A DNA stretch of 64,000 bases from Filimonas sp. (GCA_017306865.1 JAFKHH010000024.1:1-64000), one strand, 5' to 3'; shown: positions 35,514-45,650, numbered from the stretch's first letter. The notes: generated by a model not told the origin, from the letters alone. A program made the numbers and translations.

Positions 35514-36926
35514 ATGAAGAAGAACTTCCTGTACAACGAGATAACCGGTAACCTGGCAAGCCAGATTAAAAACGGTGTATTGAAAGATGGTGAGCGGTTG
35601 CCATCTGTACGTATGTTAAGCCGTGAGTATGGTATAGGCATGAATACGGCTAAGCGGGTTTTTCTTGAGCTGGAAGCACTCTCGCTTATACAATCCAAAC
35701 CGCAGTCCGGATATTATGTAAGCCAGCAAAAATACCTGCGGTTACCGCTACCGGAGACAAGCCAACCTTCGCCTGCTGCAAAAAGCAAAGAGCCCGCGGA
35801 ACTGATCAGTAATGTATATGCTAATATGGGACGTGAAGATCTTACGCTCCTTTCTATCGCAGTTCCTTCAGGTGCGTTGCTGCCACTGGCAAAACTGAAG
35901 AAAGAGATCATTCTCACCACGCGTGAACTGAAGGAGGCAGGAACGACATACGAGCCTTTGCAGGGCAATGTAAAACTGCGCAGGATGGTTGCTTCTCGCT
36001 CACTTACCTGGGGCGGCAAACTAAAGGAGAGTGATCTTGTTACAACCAGCGGTGGTATGAACGCTTTGTTCTTATGTATCATGGCGCTTACAAAACCGGG
36101 AGACTGCATTGCGATAGAAAGCCCTTGCTATCCCGGCATTTTACAACTGGCTACAAGCCTGGGCTTAAAAGTATTGGAGCTGGCTACGCATCCTGTTACA
36201 GGAATAGATATGATTGCATTAAAGAAGGTGTTGCATAAAATAAAAGTATGCCTGTTGGTTCCCAACTTCAACACGCCTTTGGGAAGTTGCATCCCTGATG
36301 AGAACAAAAAAGAAATAGTAGAGCTACTGGCTACATACAATATTCCGCTGATAGAAGATGATGTGTATGGGGATACTTACTTTGGTGATAAACGCCCGAA
36401 GTGCTGCAAATCTTTCGACAAAGAAGGAAATGTATTGTTGTGCAGTTCTGTATCCAAAACATTGGCACCTGGCTATCGTGTTGGCTGGATCGCTCCGGGT
36501 AAATATAAGGAGCAAATTTTGAGGTTGAAGCTAGTACATTCCATATCCTCTACAACGATCAGCCACGAAGCGGTTGGTAATTTTCTGAAGACGGGTAGAT
36601 ACGATCATCACCTCCGCCAGTTACGACGTACACTACAGGAAAACTACCAGCATTTTGCGCGCGCTATTGCAGAATATTTCCCGGAAGGAACAAAAGTAAG
36701 CAGGCCACAGGGCGGCCTTGCTTTGTGGGTAGAATTTGATAAACACATAGACACAACAGAATTGTATGACCTCGCATTAAAAAAGCGCATCAGCATAGCA
36801 CCCGGCAGGATGTTTACCTTACAAGACCAGTACCAGAATTGTATGCGCCTCTGCATCGGCGTAGAATGGACAGATGATCTGAAGTTTAAATTAAAGCAAT
36901 TGGGGACGTTGGCGAAGATGTTGTAG
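35514..36926 (+). CDS. MocR-family (GntR helix-turn-helix + aminotransferase) regulator
   Basis: The N-terminal GntR winged helix (about 1-70: LASQIKNGVLKDGERLPSVRMLSREYGIGMNTAKRVF) is fused to a fold-type I aminotransferase domain. The PLP site is visible in LVPNFNTPLG, EDDVYGDTYF and the Schiff-base Lys in SSVSKTLAPGYRVGW. MocR proteins are usually transcription factors that sense PLP or an amino compound and seldom act as enzymes. The frame is open from 35412, but the ATG at 35514 (MKKNFLYNEI) is the natural start and clears the promoter. It is divergent from the EamA exporter, its probable target. Confidence 0.9.
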   Translation: MKKNFLYNEITGNLASQIKNGVLKDGERLPSVRMLSREYGIGMNTAKRVFLELEALSLIQSKPQSGYYVSQQKYLRLPLPETSQPSPAAKSKEPAELISNVYANMGREDLTLLSIAVPSGALLPLAKLKKEIILTTRELKEAGTTYEPLQGNVKLRRMVASRSLTWGGKLKESDLVTTSGGMNALFLCIMALTKPGDCIAIESPCYPGILQLATSLGLKVLELATHPVTGIDMIALKKVLHKIKVCLLVPNFNTPLGSCIPDENKKEIVELLATYNIPLIEDDVYGDTYFGDKRPKCCKSFDKEGNVLLCSSVSKTLAPGYRVGWIAPGKYKEQILRLKLVHSISSTTISHEAVGNFLKTGRYDHHLRQLRRTLQENYQHFARAIAEYFPEGTKVSRPQGGLALWVEFDKHIDTTELYDLALKKRISIAPGRMFTLQDQYQNCMRLCIGVEWTDDLKFKLKQLGTLAKML

Positions 36927-37342
36927 TTTTTCGTGCAAAGGTGCTAAGTATCGCAAAGGACGCAAAGACGAACCACTAAGACGCCAAGGCACTAAGTTTC
37001 ACCAAGAAAAGAAATACGAAGCATTTCCCTATGTGTTTGCTATACAAAAATGTAAAGAGGGGCGTGAATTGTCAATCGGCAATCGTGAATAAGCTCTCTG
37101 TGTACTTTGCGTATCCTCTGTGATCTCTGCGTTACTATATCGCAAAGGACGCAAAGACGAACCACCAAGACGCCAAGGCCCTAAGTTTCACCAAGAAAAG
37201 AAATACGAAGCATTTTCCTATATGTTTATCATCTAATACTTGGTGTTTCTTTGTGCCTCCGTGCCTTCGTGGCAAAAAAAAGGTACATAAAGCATGCTTT
37301 CGCACACCCTATATACCTTATAAACAATAAATACTTTATCAA
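36927..37342. repeat. Gene-free gap with repeat tracts
   Basis: No gene is seen. Two 86-bp direct repeats (36949-37034 and 37138-37223, beginning TATCGCAAAGGACGCAAAGA) carry the purine-rich words. Between them is an AATTGTCAATCGGCAATCGTG block of the AATCGTGA family (about 37065-37090), and after them a GTGCCTTCGTGGC word. The stop of the metallophosphoesterase gene is at the right edge. Confidence 0.8.
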
Positions 37343-38827
37343 CTATAGGTCCATGCTTTCCTCGTACACCACACCAAACCTGTCCGTTGCTTTTACCGTA
37401 ATGCGTTTTGCATTGGCGGATGGTTTTGCAAAGAACATATGGTCGTTTAGTGTAGGCTCTACAAACGGATGCTTTTTAGGCAATTTCGGACCGGCATATA
37501 GCTCTACAGCCCATGGGTCGTACGCTACACGCTTTTCCATCTGGCCTTTAGATACGCCATCTTCAAACCATTCCACCTTCCATTTATTATCCCAGTTCCA
37601 GGCGTTCACAGAAATCTCTTCAGGCGCGTCCTTCAGTTTACCTTTAGGGTAGATCCTGAGTTGTTTTTCTTTTGAGAGGCCGGTTGATTTGTAATACCAT
37701 TTAACATCGTTGCCATCTACTTCATACACACCGTAACCTGCCGGTGTACCATCGCCACAAATAGGGCCTGTCCACCACGCACCACACACCGTACCGTGAT
37801 TATGCTCCATGATATTACCATCTTCCCAGTTATCGTTGAAGTGCGTATGCCCGCTCATGATGTGTACCTTGTAAGGAGCCAGCAACTTAAACAGTTGTTG
37901 CCTGTTAGCAACAGAGCCGCCCAGCTCTTCCTCTTTATTATCCCTGCGGGCTTGTCCTGTCTGTGTAGGAATGTGCAGGCTCACTACAACTGTGCTGCCT
38001 GGTTTTACCTGGGCAAGGTCCTGCTCCAGCCACTGCAATTGATTTTCTGTAATATAGCCAATGTATTTTTTAGCCGTACCAATGAAGAATACATCATCCA
38101 GTGTTACATAGTGAATATTACCCCTGTTGAAAGAATAGTAAGTAGGGCCAAACTGCTGTTTGAATGTATCAGCAGATTTATCGTCGCTGCGGGCATTAAT
38201 ATCCATATCGTGATTACCGATCACGTTATAGAAAGGGATGTCGCTTAGTTCCACTGCTTTCTTATAGTCTTCAAACAGTTCAAAGTGGTCCCATACAAGG
38301 TCCCCGCAACCAATGCCGTGAAATAAAGTACCCTTCGGATAAGTTTTCACTAAAGCCTGCAGGTCCGGTACAGACTGCGTCATCATTAATTCCACATCTG
38401 CTTTTGATATTACCTGCGTATCTGCCCACACAACAAAGTTGTGTTTGCGATCGTCAATCTCCAGTTTAGTCAGGTTAAAATCGTACGTGCCTGCAGCCTT
38501 AGATACCGGTTTGTAAAAAGCTGCGATGCCTTTGTTTGCCGGTATAGCATAACCTGAGGGAACACTGATATAAACAAACTGTGCTGTAGCATTGCTTGCC
38601 AGTTCATATTGCCCGTTCTTATCAGTCAGTGTTACATTCATGCCGTCTGTAACAGCTACGTTTGCTATACCTTTTCCCTGGCTTTGAACTTTTCCTTTTA
38701 ATACAATCGTTGAGAGGTCTATGTGATCAGGTTTTACACGTGGTTCAGCCTTCAGCATAGCTGATGGTATTGCCAGTAAAGAACCTGTTATGCCTAAGTT
38801 TCTTAAAAAGTGTCTTCTGTTCTGCAT
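37343..38827 (-). CDS. Exported calcineurin-like metallophosphoesterase, three domains
   Basis: In the 494-residue protein, NRRHFLRNLG at the N-terminus looks like a Tat-type leader. A beta-sandwich (about 40-120), the metallophosphoesterase domain (about 128-330) and a C-terminal beta domain follow. Metal ligands are D136 (WADTQ), D176 and D180 (GDLVWD), N205/H206 (GNHD), the His of SLHIPT and the pair in GHTHFND. It should hydrolyse phosphomono- or diesters in the periplasm. It is the last gene of the SusC-SusD-DUF5689 operon (24-base gap), so its substrate may be what that system captures. Confidence 0.88.
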   Translation of the reverse strand: MQNRRHFLRNLGITGSLLAIPSAMLKAEPRVKPDHIDLSTIVLKGKVQSQGKGIANVAVTDGMNVTLTDKNGQYELASNATAQFVYISVPSGYAIPANKGIAAFYKPVSKAAGTYDFNLTKLEIDDRKHNFVVWADTQVISKADVELMMTQSVPDLQALVKTYPKGTLFHGIGCGDLVWDHFELFEDYKKAVELSDIPFYNVIGNHDMDINARSDDKSADTFKQQFGPTYYSFNRGNIHYVTLDDVFFIGTAKKYIGYITENQLQWLEQDLAQVKPGSTVVVSLHIPTQTGQARRDNKEEELGGSVANRQQLFKLLAPYKVHIMSGHTHFNDNWEDGNIMEHNHGTVCGAWWTGPICGDGTPAGYGVYEVDGNDVKWYYKSTGLSKEKQLRIYPKGKLKDAPEEISVNAWNWDNKWKVEWFEDGVSKGQMEKRVAYDPWAVELYAGPKLPKKHPFVEPTLNDHMFFAKPSANAKRITVKATDRFGVVYEESMDL

Positions 38828-38851
38828 ATCCTTGTTGGTCTAATGTTGTTA

Positions 38852-40381
38852 TTATTGTTTCAACGTAGTAGCGCCATCACCTTCGATCATAGATACAGGT
38901 GAGGTTTTGTCCAGCAGCAGCGGATTGTGCACACGCGCTTTTGTCCATTTACCCAATGTAGGGTTATACTCACCACCCATCATATTGAAATAGCCTAAGT
39001 CTGCTGTCAGGTACGGAATAGACAGTGTATTAGTGCCTGCGCGGTAGTAAGGCTGCTCCTCCAGAGTGATCGGATTTTTTACATCGTACCAGTCTGTATT
39101 GGCAATTTTATAACCAAGGGCTGGCGGGCCGGGAGTAAACAAACTACCACCTGTAGCTACAAAAAGTACATCCAGCGGTTTGGGATCAGAAGATAAGTTC
39201 ACACCATCAAATACGGCTATGCCGGATGCGTTACCGCTGTTAGCCAGCAGACCGCCTGTAGCTAAACCTACACCATTATCGCCACCGGTTTTAGTATAAT
39301 CAAATGCCCTTACCCAGTTAGACGCAGACATACTTGTAGAACCAGAGCCATTGATCGCTTTACCTGTACCACCTACATAGAAGAACGTTCCTTTTTTAGC
39401 AGTACCCGTTGTCAGGTTAAACTTGAACGTGCGCATTTCACCGGTCATCCAGCCTTTACCCGGATAGCCCGTAGGCGTAGATGCGTTGGCGTTGTTTGTA
39501 ACTATAACGGAGAATGGTGTACGTGTGAAGTCAATATCTTTTGTAGCCATCAACTGCACATACTCATAGTTGCCATCAGGTCCCTTTACATCACTCATAA
39601 AACCTGTAATGATAACGGGAGTAACCTCGATAACGGAGCTTAATATAGTAACGTCGTTACCTGTGCGTAATCTGAATTGTGGAACTGATTTGCCATCACC
39701 ACCTTGTGTATTGAATATAATGCCTGTATAGTTTGCACTAAAAGCTAAAGGTGCATTTGCAAACGTGGCAATTGTTTCCGTATGTAACGTAAGATTACCA
39801 AAGCCATCATTCAGTTGTTTGTCGCCTGCCAGTATATCTGTTGGCGCCGGCAAAGGATCAAAGCCTCCTTTAACAATTACGGATAAAACACATTCATAAT
39901 TATCAGGTGCTGCCAGGATCTGATTTGTTGGAACACGATTCACAGGAATAGGCCTGTTCGACGCTACTTTAGTAACAGCATCTTTAGCAACGTTGGTTAT
40001 TTGTAATATACCATTTACTCTTTTCAATACTGCGCCATCTACTTTGATGTTAACAGAGTCTCCGGGAACATAGTTGGCGGCATCAGCACCCAAAGGAACT
40101 GCTATACCACGCAACTGGCCTAAACGACGGGCATCCTGCAGTATTAATAATCCGGACGGAAGGTTTTTACCAGTGTGATCAGATACGACTACTCCGGCGA
40201 TCATTGTAGCGCCAAACATGTTGTCACTGGTAAGTGTTATATCCGCGCCCTTGTAGATATTGCGTACATCGTATAAGGCAATGTAATCACTTGGTGAGCC
40301 TAACGGTAAATGGTCTTTTTTGCATCCCCACATTGTGAAGAAGGCAGACAGGGTTAAACAGAATATGGCTAATTTTTTCAT
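38852..40381 (-). CDS. DUF5689 domain lipoprotein
   Basis: The 509-residue protein has a lipobox (TMWGC, Cys20) and an N-terminal DUF5689 region (about 30-260: ALYDVRNIYKGADITLT, MIAGVVVSDHTGKNLPSG, GILQITNV). This region resembles the OB-fold nucleic-acid-binding style seen in Bacteroidota surface lipoproteins. The C-terminal half is Gly/Asn-rich with no recognised domain. It lies between SusD (18 bases) and the phosphoesterase (24 bases). In this context it is probably an outer-membrane-anchored substrate-binding accessory, but the ligand is not known. Confidence 0.82.
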   Translation of the reverse strand: MKKLAIFCLTLSAFFTMWGCKKDHLPLGSPSDYIALYDVRNIYKGADITLTSDNMFGATMIAGVVVSDHTGKNLPSGLLILQDARRLGQLRGIAVPLGADAANYVPGDSVNIKVDGAVLKRVNGILQITNVAKDAVTKVASNRPIPVNRVPTNQILAAPDNYECVLSVIVKGGFDPLPAPTDILAGDKQLNDGFGNLTLHTETIATFANAPLAFSANYTGIIFNTQGGDGKSVPQFRLRTGNDVTILSSVIEVTPVIITGFMSDVKGPDGNYEYVQLMATKDIDFTRTPFSVIVTNNANASTPTGYPGKGWMTGEMRTFKFNLTTGTAKKGTFFYVGGTGKAINGSGSTSMSASNWVRAFDYTKTGGDNGVGLATGGLLANSGNASGIAVFDGVNLSSDPKPLDVLFVATGGSLFTPGPPALGYKIANTDWYDVKNPITLEEQPYYRAGTNTLSIPYLTADLGYFNMMGGEYNPTLGKWTKARVHNPLLLDKTSPVSMIEGDGATTLKQ

Positions 40382-40399
40382 TTCATTCGTTTTTTGTGG

Positions 40400-41917
40400 T
40401 TACGGTTTTTGCCACCATACCTGGGTAGATATTACATCCGGGCCCTGGGCAGCTACTGCTATTTTATAGTTAGTAGGGTTGGTTGATTGCACATATACAG
40501 GATACGTCATACGGGCAGGCATTACACCATTGTTCCTTAAGCCTGCGCCCTTTGATAGTGTTGGGTGTCCTGTGCGGCGATACTCAAACCACTGTTGCAT
40601 ATCGGTAAGAAACAACGCATAATATTTTTGCATGTGAATGCGTTCCATCTTTTCATCCATCGTCAACGTAGGTAACCACTGCATATCAGCATTCGCTAAA
40701 TAAGTAGTAACCGGCGTAGTCCACTTGGTCGGTAACCACTGTAAAATGCTGTTCTGTACACCGTCATTATAGTATGTTTCAGCAGAGCCGCTTATCCAAC
40801 CCTTAGCAGCAGCTTCCGCAAGTATGAATTTTACTTCAGGGTAAGTCATCATCAACCCAGTCATCGGTTCTGTCTGTAAAGAAGAAGTAGATGTGCTGGA
40901 ATAGAAGTAAGATTTTTTCTGCGGGTTTTCACCAGGTGCATAACCACTTGGTACACCTAAGTAAGCACCCTGGTAAGGAGCAATACCCCACCTGTTAATG
41001 CCGTTTGTACCATAGGTAGGAATGTCTATGCGCGGATCGTTCCATGCAACCAGGTGGTCCATGAAGAAGCTGGCAATAGCAGGTGAACGGAAATCCTGTT
41101 CGCGCACACCAATGTATGGAGACGTGTACGGGCCAACGCCGGTCCATCTTAGTATGGCAGACTCATCGTTAGAAGCCATAATAGGATAGGAGGATGCACG
41201 TACATCTATCATATCTTTTATTTTGGCTATTACATCTGTTGATACTTCCGCCTTACCTGAGATGCGTAACAGTAAACGCAGGTATAATGAATTACCGAAT
41301 TTTCTCCATTTAGCTATGTTACCACCAAATACAGGATCGCTTGATGCTACAATGCCTGTACCTGTAGTAAGCAATGTGTTTGCATCTTCCAGCTTTTTAA
41401 ACAAGTCAAGATAAATGTCTTTTTGCCTGTCAAAACGCGGTTCATAGATGCTACTGTCTTTTGCAAGGTTTGACTGGAAGTAAGGAATATCTCCGTACGT
41501 GTCTGTAAGAATGGAATATATCCACGCCTGGCAAACAAGTGATATGCCCATGTACGACTTATTGTAAGTCACCTCCTGTGAAGCAAGTTTGTAAATGTCT
41601 TTGAAGTTGGTTAACTCCGTATATAAACCATTGTACAGGTAGTCTGCCCAGTTAGAACGGAAGTCGTAACGGAACACCTGGCCTTCAGCATCTGTCATGT
41701 TTACAGTAACCTGCATCAGTTCATTATTGAAGTTGCGGTTACGCAGCATATTGTAACCCTCTACACTTACCAGTGCCGGTGCCAGCAATTGCTGTGGCAA
41801 CGCAAAGAAGGTAGTATTCGGGTTTGTATTGATCTGTGTAAAATCCTTTGTGCAGGAAGACAACCCTAAGGTTCCTAACAATGCCAGACAGGATATTTTA
41901 TAAATAAGCTTTTTCAT
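40400..41917 (-). CDS. SusD/RagB-like outer-membrane lipoprotein
   Basis: From the ATG at 41917 the leader MKKLIYKISCLALLGTLGLSSC contains the lipobox. The mature start TKDFTQINTNPNT and the later FKDIYKLAS, YGDIPYFQ and TYPEVKFILAEAAAKGW motifs are those of the SusD-like_2 group with tetratricopeptide-type helices. SusD proteins sit on the SusC barrel as a lid that binds the incoming nutrient. The frame extends upstream to 41992, overlapping SusC, but the later ATG fits the leader. It follows SusC by 13 bases. Confidence 0.93.
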   Translation of the reverse strand: MKKLIYKISCLALLGTLGLSSCTKDFTQINTNPNTTFFALPQQLLAPALVSVEGYNMLRNRNFNNELMQVTVNMTDAEGQVFRYDFRSNWADYLYNGLYTELTNFKDIYKLASQEVTYNKSYMGISLVCQAWIYSILTDTYGDIPYFQSNLAKDSSIYEPRFDRQKDIYLDLFKKLEDANTLLTTGTGIVASSDPVFGGNIAKWRKFGNSLYLRLLLRISGKAEVSTDVIAKIKDMIDVRASSYPIMASNDESAILRWTGVGPYTSPYIGVREQDFRSPAIASFFMDHLVAWNDPRIDIPTYGTNGINRWGIAPYQGAYLGVPSGYAPGENPQKKSYFYSSTSTSSLQTEPMTGLMMTYPEVKFILAEAAAKGWISGSAETYYNDGVQNSILQWLPTKWTTPVTTYLANADMQWLPTLTMDEKMERIHMQKYYALFLTDMQQWFEYRRTGHPTLSKGAGLRNNGVMPARMTYPVYVQSTNPTNYKIAVAAQGPDVISTQVWWQKP

Positions 41918-41930
41918 TGTGATAATTTGA

Positions 41931-44900
41931 TTAAAGTCCAATAATGAGGTTTGCGCCAAATGAACGTGTAGAAGGGAACTGGCCCACTTCAAAGCCTCTT
42001 ACGATATCTGTTCCGCTCAGTGTACCAAATTCAGGATCGAATATTGGCCATGGAGTCCAGATAAAAAGGTCGCGGCCATAGATACCGATCTGTGCTCTTG
42101 AGAGACCTATGCGTTTTAGCAACTTTGGTTTAAACGTATAAGAAAGGCTTGCTTCCCTGAATTTGATAAAGTCTGTAGAGAAAGTACTTCCTTCTGCATT
42201 ATCAGCTCCCATCATAGAACGGTAGTAGTTGTCTACGTCATAAGTAAGCACGGTATTCTTTACGTATTTACCATCTGCCCCCTGGATCACGCCATTACCA
42301 ATAATGCCATTGTAACGGCCCGGTAATGTATTCGTAGTCTTACCCTGCTCTACCAGTTTGTAGTTAGTGAGTGAGTGAGATACTGCGCCCCATTGTGCAT
42401 CGAACAATAAGTGCAGGTTAAATCCTTTATAGCTGAAATCGTTGATCCAGCCTAGTTTTCCTTTAGGGATTGTATTGCCTATGTATATTACATCCTCTGT
42501 AAGTTTTGCAAAACCAGTAGTAGGGTCAAATACGATCTGTCCGTCTGGGGCACGTACAAATCCTTTGCCATACATGTCACCCATACTGCCACCTACTTTA
42601 GCTACTAACTGACCACCGCCCACAGGGCCTGTTTGCAATACAATAGAGCTATCAGGTAATGAAGAGATCTTGTTCTTGTTAGTAGAGTAAGTAATACCGG
42701 TTGACCATTTGAAGCCGCCTCTCGTTATAACCGGTGTAGCATTTACAGAAAGCTCTATGCCTTTGTTGTTTACAACACCTGCATTGATCACCGCGCGTTG
42801 AAAGCCGGAAGCCTGGTCCAGCCTGCGTTCTAAGATCTGGTCTTTTGTGTTGCCTGTATATACGGTGATGTCAAAGCTTAGCCTGTTCTTAAATAAGTTA
42901 ACGTTAGCACCAGTTTCGTATGCGTTTGTTCTAAGCGCTACAAGGTTAGGGTTCGTCAACAAAGCAGGATTATCCAGACCACCATCGTACAGCGGGCCGG
43001 CAGATGTATAGCTAAATGATGTACGGTAAGGAATAGTAGTACCACTACCTACACTGGAAGCAGATAAACGCAGCTTCACTACATCTACATAAGCAGGCAT
43101 TTTAACCACATCCGATAAGATGAAGCTTAACGCTGCAGATGGATAAGTGAAACCTGCATTATCAGTACGCTCAGGTGTAGCCAGTGTACTGTTCCAATCC
43201 TGGCGACAAGTAAGGTCTAAATATAAAAGCTCCTTATAGTTTGCAGACATTAAAGCGTACAAGCTGTTAACCTTGTATTTACTTTTATAAGGATAAGTTG
43301 TTAACGGGCCTGCATTGTTAGCCAGGGTATAAATACCCGGCACTGTTAATGAGTCTGCACGCACTTCATCTCTTGTATATGTATTCGTTAATGTGCTGCC
43401 ACCTGCAGTGAAAGAGAATTTGACATCTGTATTGATCCTCGTGTCATATTTCAACAGGAAGTCTGCGCCGGATTCCTGGCTGGCTATGTTTTGTGTACGG
43501 AAACTGCCTTTTGTAAACTTAGCGCCTGCATCGTACGGGCGTTGCTGAGAACGGTTTTCTGTAGAAAGGTCCAATGTTGTTCTCACCTGTAAGCTCAGGT
43601 GCGGGCTAAAAGTATAAGTAGCCTGCACGTTACCTGTAACCGCATTACGGTTCATCTTATTCAGGAACTCGTTTACAATAGCATAAGGATTTTCCGGGTA
43701 GGTACTGAAAGGATAAGAGATCTTTCTCTGTGCCTGTCCGTTCATCCAGTAATTTTTCAACCAGTCAATATCAGCATTTGGTTGCCAGAAAATGTACCAG
43801 TACATGATAGACTGGTTACCATAACCCGCACCAGGCAGGTTGTCGCTTGATTTATTGTTATAAGTTGCTTTCGCTGTGATCTGCAACTGATCATTCATTT
43901 TAGAAGTAACAGATAGTCCCAATGAGTTACGTTTGTAACCAGACTGAGGAATGATCCAGTCATTCTTCACGTTTGAGTAGGAGAAGCGTGCATTTGTTTT
44001 ATCTGTACCACCTTCTATGCTTATTGTATTCGTATAAGTATGTCCCGTCTGGAAAAAAGAATTAACCTTGTTGCGATAACCCACCCAAGGTGTTCTCACC
44101 GTGTCCTGACCTTGTTTACCCGGGTTGTATTGATAGAACATTTGCCCATCGAAACGTGGTCCATAAGCAGAACTTGTACCGCTTGTACTTGCCCCGTCAG
44201 CAGATGCGCCATAAGAGTAGTAAGATGCACCTCCAAGTCCTTGTCCATATTCATACTGAAGGTCAGGCCAGCGGTTCGCCTGTTCCATGTTAGCATTAGA
44301 GTTAAATGAAACATTCATTTTTCTTTGCTTGCTCACACCAGACTTTGTAGTGATCATAACCGCACCATTTGCTCCACGTTCGCCATAAAGGGCCGCGGCG
44401 CTAGGGCCTTTCAGTATTGTCAGGGTTTCAATATCATTCGGGTTAATGTCATTTAAATTGCTACCATAATCGGCAGGCATATTATCACTGCCCGTGCCAT
44501 AAACAGCCTCACCGCTGATGTCTGTACGACGGCCGCTACCAGAGTTGATAACAACACCATCTACTACGATCAGCGCTTCGTCAGATGCACCACCCAGCAG
44601 GTTAGTAGGGCCACGAAGCACAATTTTGTTAGAACCGGCAGGGCCACTGTTTGAGCGGATAAGGCTAAGGCCTGCTACCTTACCGGACAATGCATCTGTC
44701 CAGTTGCCAGACATAGCTGTAGTCAGGTCTTCCGTTTTCAATGTTGCTGTAGAATAGCCCAATGCACGTTCCTGGCGTTTAATACCAAGTGCAGTGACAA
44801 CCACATTGTCCAGCTCCTTTACATCGCTGTTCAACTGTAGATCTATTCTTTCTTGTTTGCCTACTTTTACCTCCCTCGGTAAAAAACCTACCGCGGAAAA

Positions 44901-45149
44901 TACTAATATCTCATTTTCCGATACACTAATAGAAAAAGAACCTTTTTCATTGGTGTTTGTACCACGTGACGTGCCTTTTACGCGTACGCTTACATCGGAA
45001 ATGGGCTTGTCGTCGGCAGGATTGACTACCATACCTGAGACCTTTCTTTGCTGTGCAAATAACATCGTGTTAAACAGTACTAGGGCTATGACACCGATTA
45101 CGCGGAGCTGCCTCATTTTGTTTTTTCTGACTGTAACAGGAGGTTTCAT
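41931..45149 (-). CDS. SusC/RagA-type TonB-dependent transporter
   Basis: The protein has about 1070 residues. After the signal peptide (MRQLRVIGVIALVLFNTMLFAQ) comes a carboxypeptidase-regulatory-like domain (KVSGMVVNPADDKPISDVSVRVKGT), then the plug (VVVTALGIKRQERALGYST; GERGANGAVMITTKSG) and a long beta-barrel ending TRSFGANLIIGL. SusC proteins import large nutrients across the outer membrane using TonB energy. ATG codons at 45215, 45149 and 45116 are possible, and the last leaves the cleanest leader. It is the first gene of a four-gene operon. No anti-sigma/sigma pair or hybrid two-component sensor adjoins. Confidence 0.94.
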   Translation of the reverse strand: MKPPVTVRKNKMRQLRVIGVIALVLFNTMLFAQQRKVSGMVVNPADDKPISDVSVRVKGTSRGTNTNEKGSFSISVSENEILVFSAVGFLPREVKVGKQERIDLQLNSDVKELDNVVVTALGIKRQERALGYSTATLKTEDLTTAMSGNWTDALSGKVAGLSLIRSNSGPAGSNKIVLRGPTNLLGGASDEALIVVDGVVINSGSGRRTDISGEAVYGTGSDNMPADYGSNLNDINPNDIETLTILKGPSAAALYGERGANGAVMITTKSGVSKQRKMNVSFNSNANMEQANRWPDLQYEYGQGLGGASYYSYGASADGASTSGTSSAYGPRFDGQMFYQYNPGKQGQDTVRTPWVGYRNKVNSFFQTGHTYTNTISIEGGTDKTNARFSYSNVKNDWIIPQSGYKRNSLGLSVTSKMNDQLQITAKATYNNKSSDNLPGAGYGNQSIMYWYIFWQPNADIDWLKNYWMNGQAQRKISYPFSTYPENPYAIVNEFLNKMNRNAVTGNVQATYTFSPHLSLQVRTTLDLSTENRSQQRPYDAGAKFTKGSFRTQNIASQESGADFLLKYDTRINTDVKFSFTAGGSTLTNTYTRDEVRADSLTVPGIYTLANNAGPLTTYPYKSKYKVNSLYALMSANYKELLYLDLTCRQDWNSTLATPERTDNAGFTYPSAALSFILSDVVKMPAYVDVVKLRLSASSVGSGTTIPYRTSFSYTSAGPLYDGGLDNPALLTNPNLVALRTNAYETGANVNLFKNRLSFDITVYTGNTKDQILERRLDQASGFQRAVINAGVVNNKGIELSVNATPVITRGGFKWSTGITYSTNKNKISSLPDSSIVLQTGPVGGGQLVAKVGGSMGDMYGKGFVRAPDGQIVFDPTTGFAKLTEDVIYIGNTIPKGKLGWINDFSYKGFNLHLLFDAQWGAVSHSLTNYKLVEQGKTTNTLPGRYNGIIGNGVIQGADGKYVKNTVLTYDVDNYYRSMMGADNAEGSTFSTDFIKFREASLSYTFKPKLLKRIGLSRAQIGIYGRDLFIWTPWPIFDPEFGTLSGTDIVRGFEVGQFPSTRSFGANLIIGL

Positions 45150-45650
45150 TGTGGGCTTGCCGCTCGTTGCGCTATGCGCATGCGGGCACTGGCTGAACAG
45201 GGAAAAATGTTTCATTAAACAGAGTAGTTTATATGATTGGTACGCACGAACAATTCAAGCCGGTCAGTTACCTGTCCTGCTTTATAAGGTCCGTATTAAA
45301 GTTTTAGGTTATATTTTCAGGTGGCGAAAGTAGAAGGGATATGTGAAGTTTATGTTAACACAGGATTAACGTTATGTGAACGAGTACTACATGTTGTAAA
45401 TGAAGAGAAGTGAGATGTGTAAGTCGGAGATTTTGTGCAAAAGAACTAAACGTGCATATATTATAAATGCTATTCCACTAAAATTTAACCACAAAGATCA
45501 TAAAGCCACTACACAAAGAGCGCAAAAGAAACTCCTTGTGTAGTTTGATGAAATGTAGTTGTATCAAGACAAAAAAGTAACACCGTCGGTAGACAAATGA
45601 GCGCTTGCAATTGATGATTTACCAAACTTACTTGGACAACAATAAAAAAA
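45150..45650. other. Gap upstream of SusC
   Basis: It holds the SusC leader and promoter region (about 45216-45400, AT-rich), an AACCACAAAGATCATAAAGCC purine-rich word with CTACACAA/TTGTGTAG arms (45508-45543), and a truncated copy of the nested-hairpin element (45561-45645). No gene is seen. Confidence 0.65.
45561..45645. repeat. Nested-hairpin element, truncated copy
   Basis: It matches 58651-58737 from GTATCAAGACAAAAAGTAAC on (one extra A), through CACCGTCGGTAGACAAA and the following TTACTAAA/GGACAA stretch. The whole left part of the element, including its nested arms, is missing. Confidence 0.75.

Noticed and set aside
37796-38248. Plus-strand open frame (150 codons) opposite the phosphoesterase gene
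   Set aside because: It mirrors the conserved metal-site region of the real gene and has no family resemblance.
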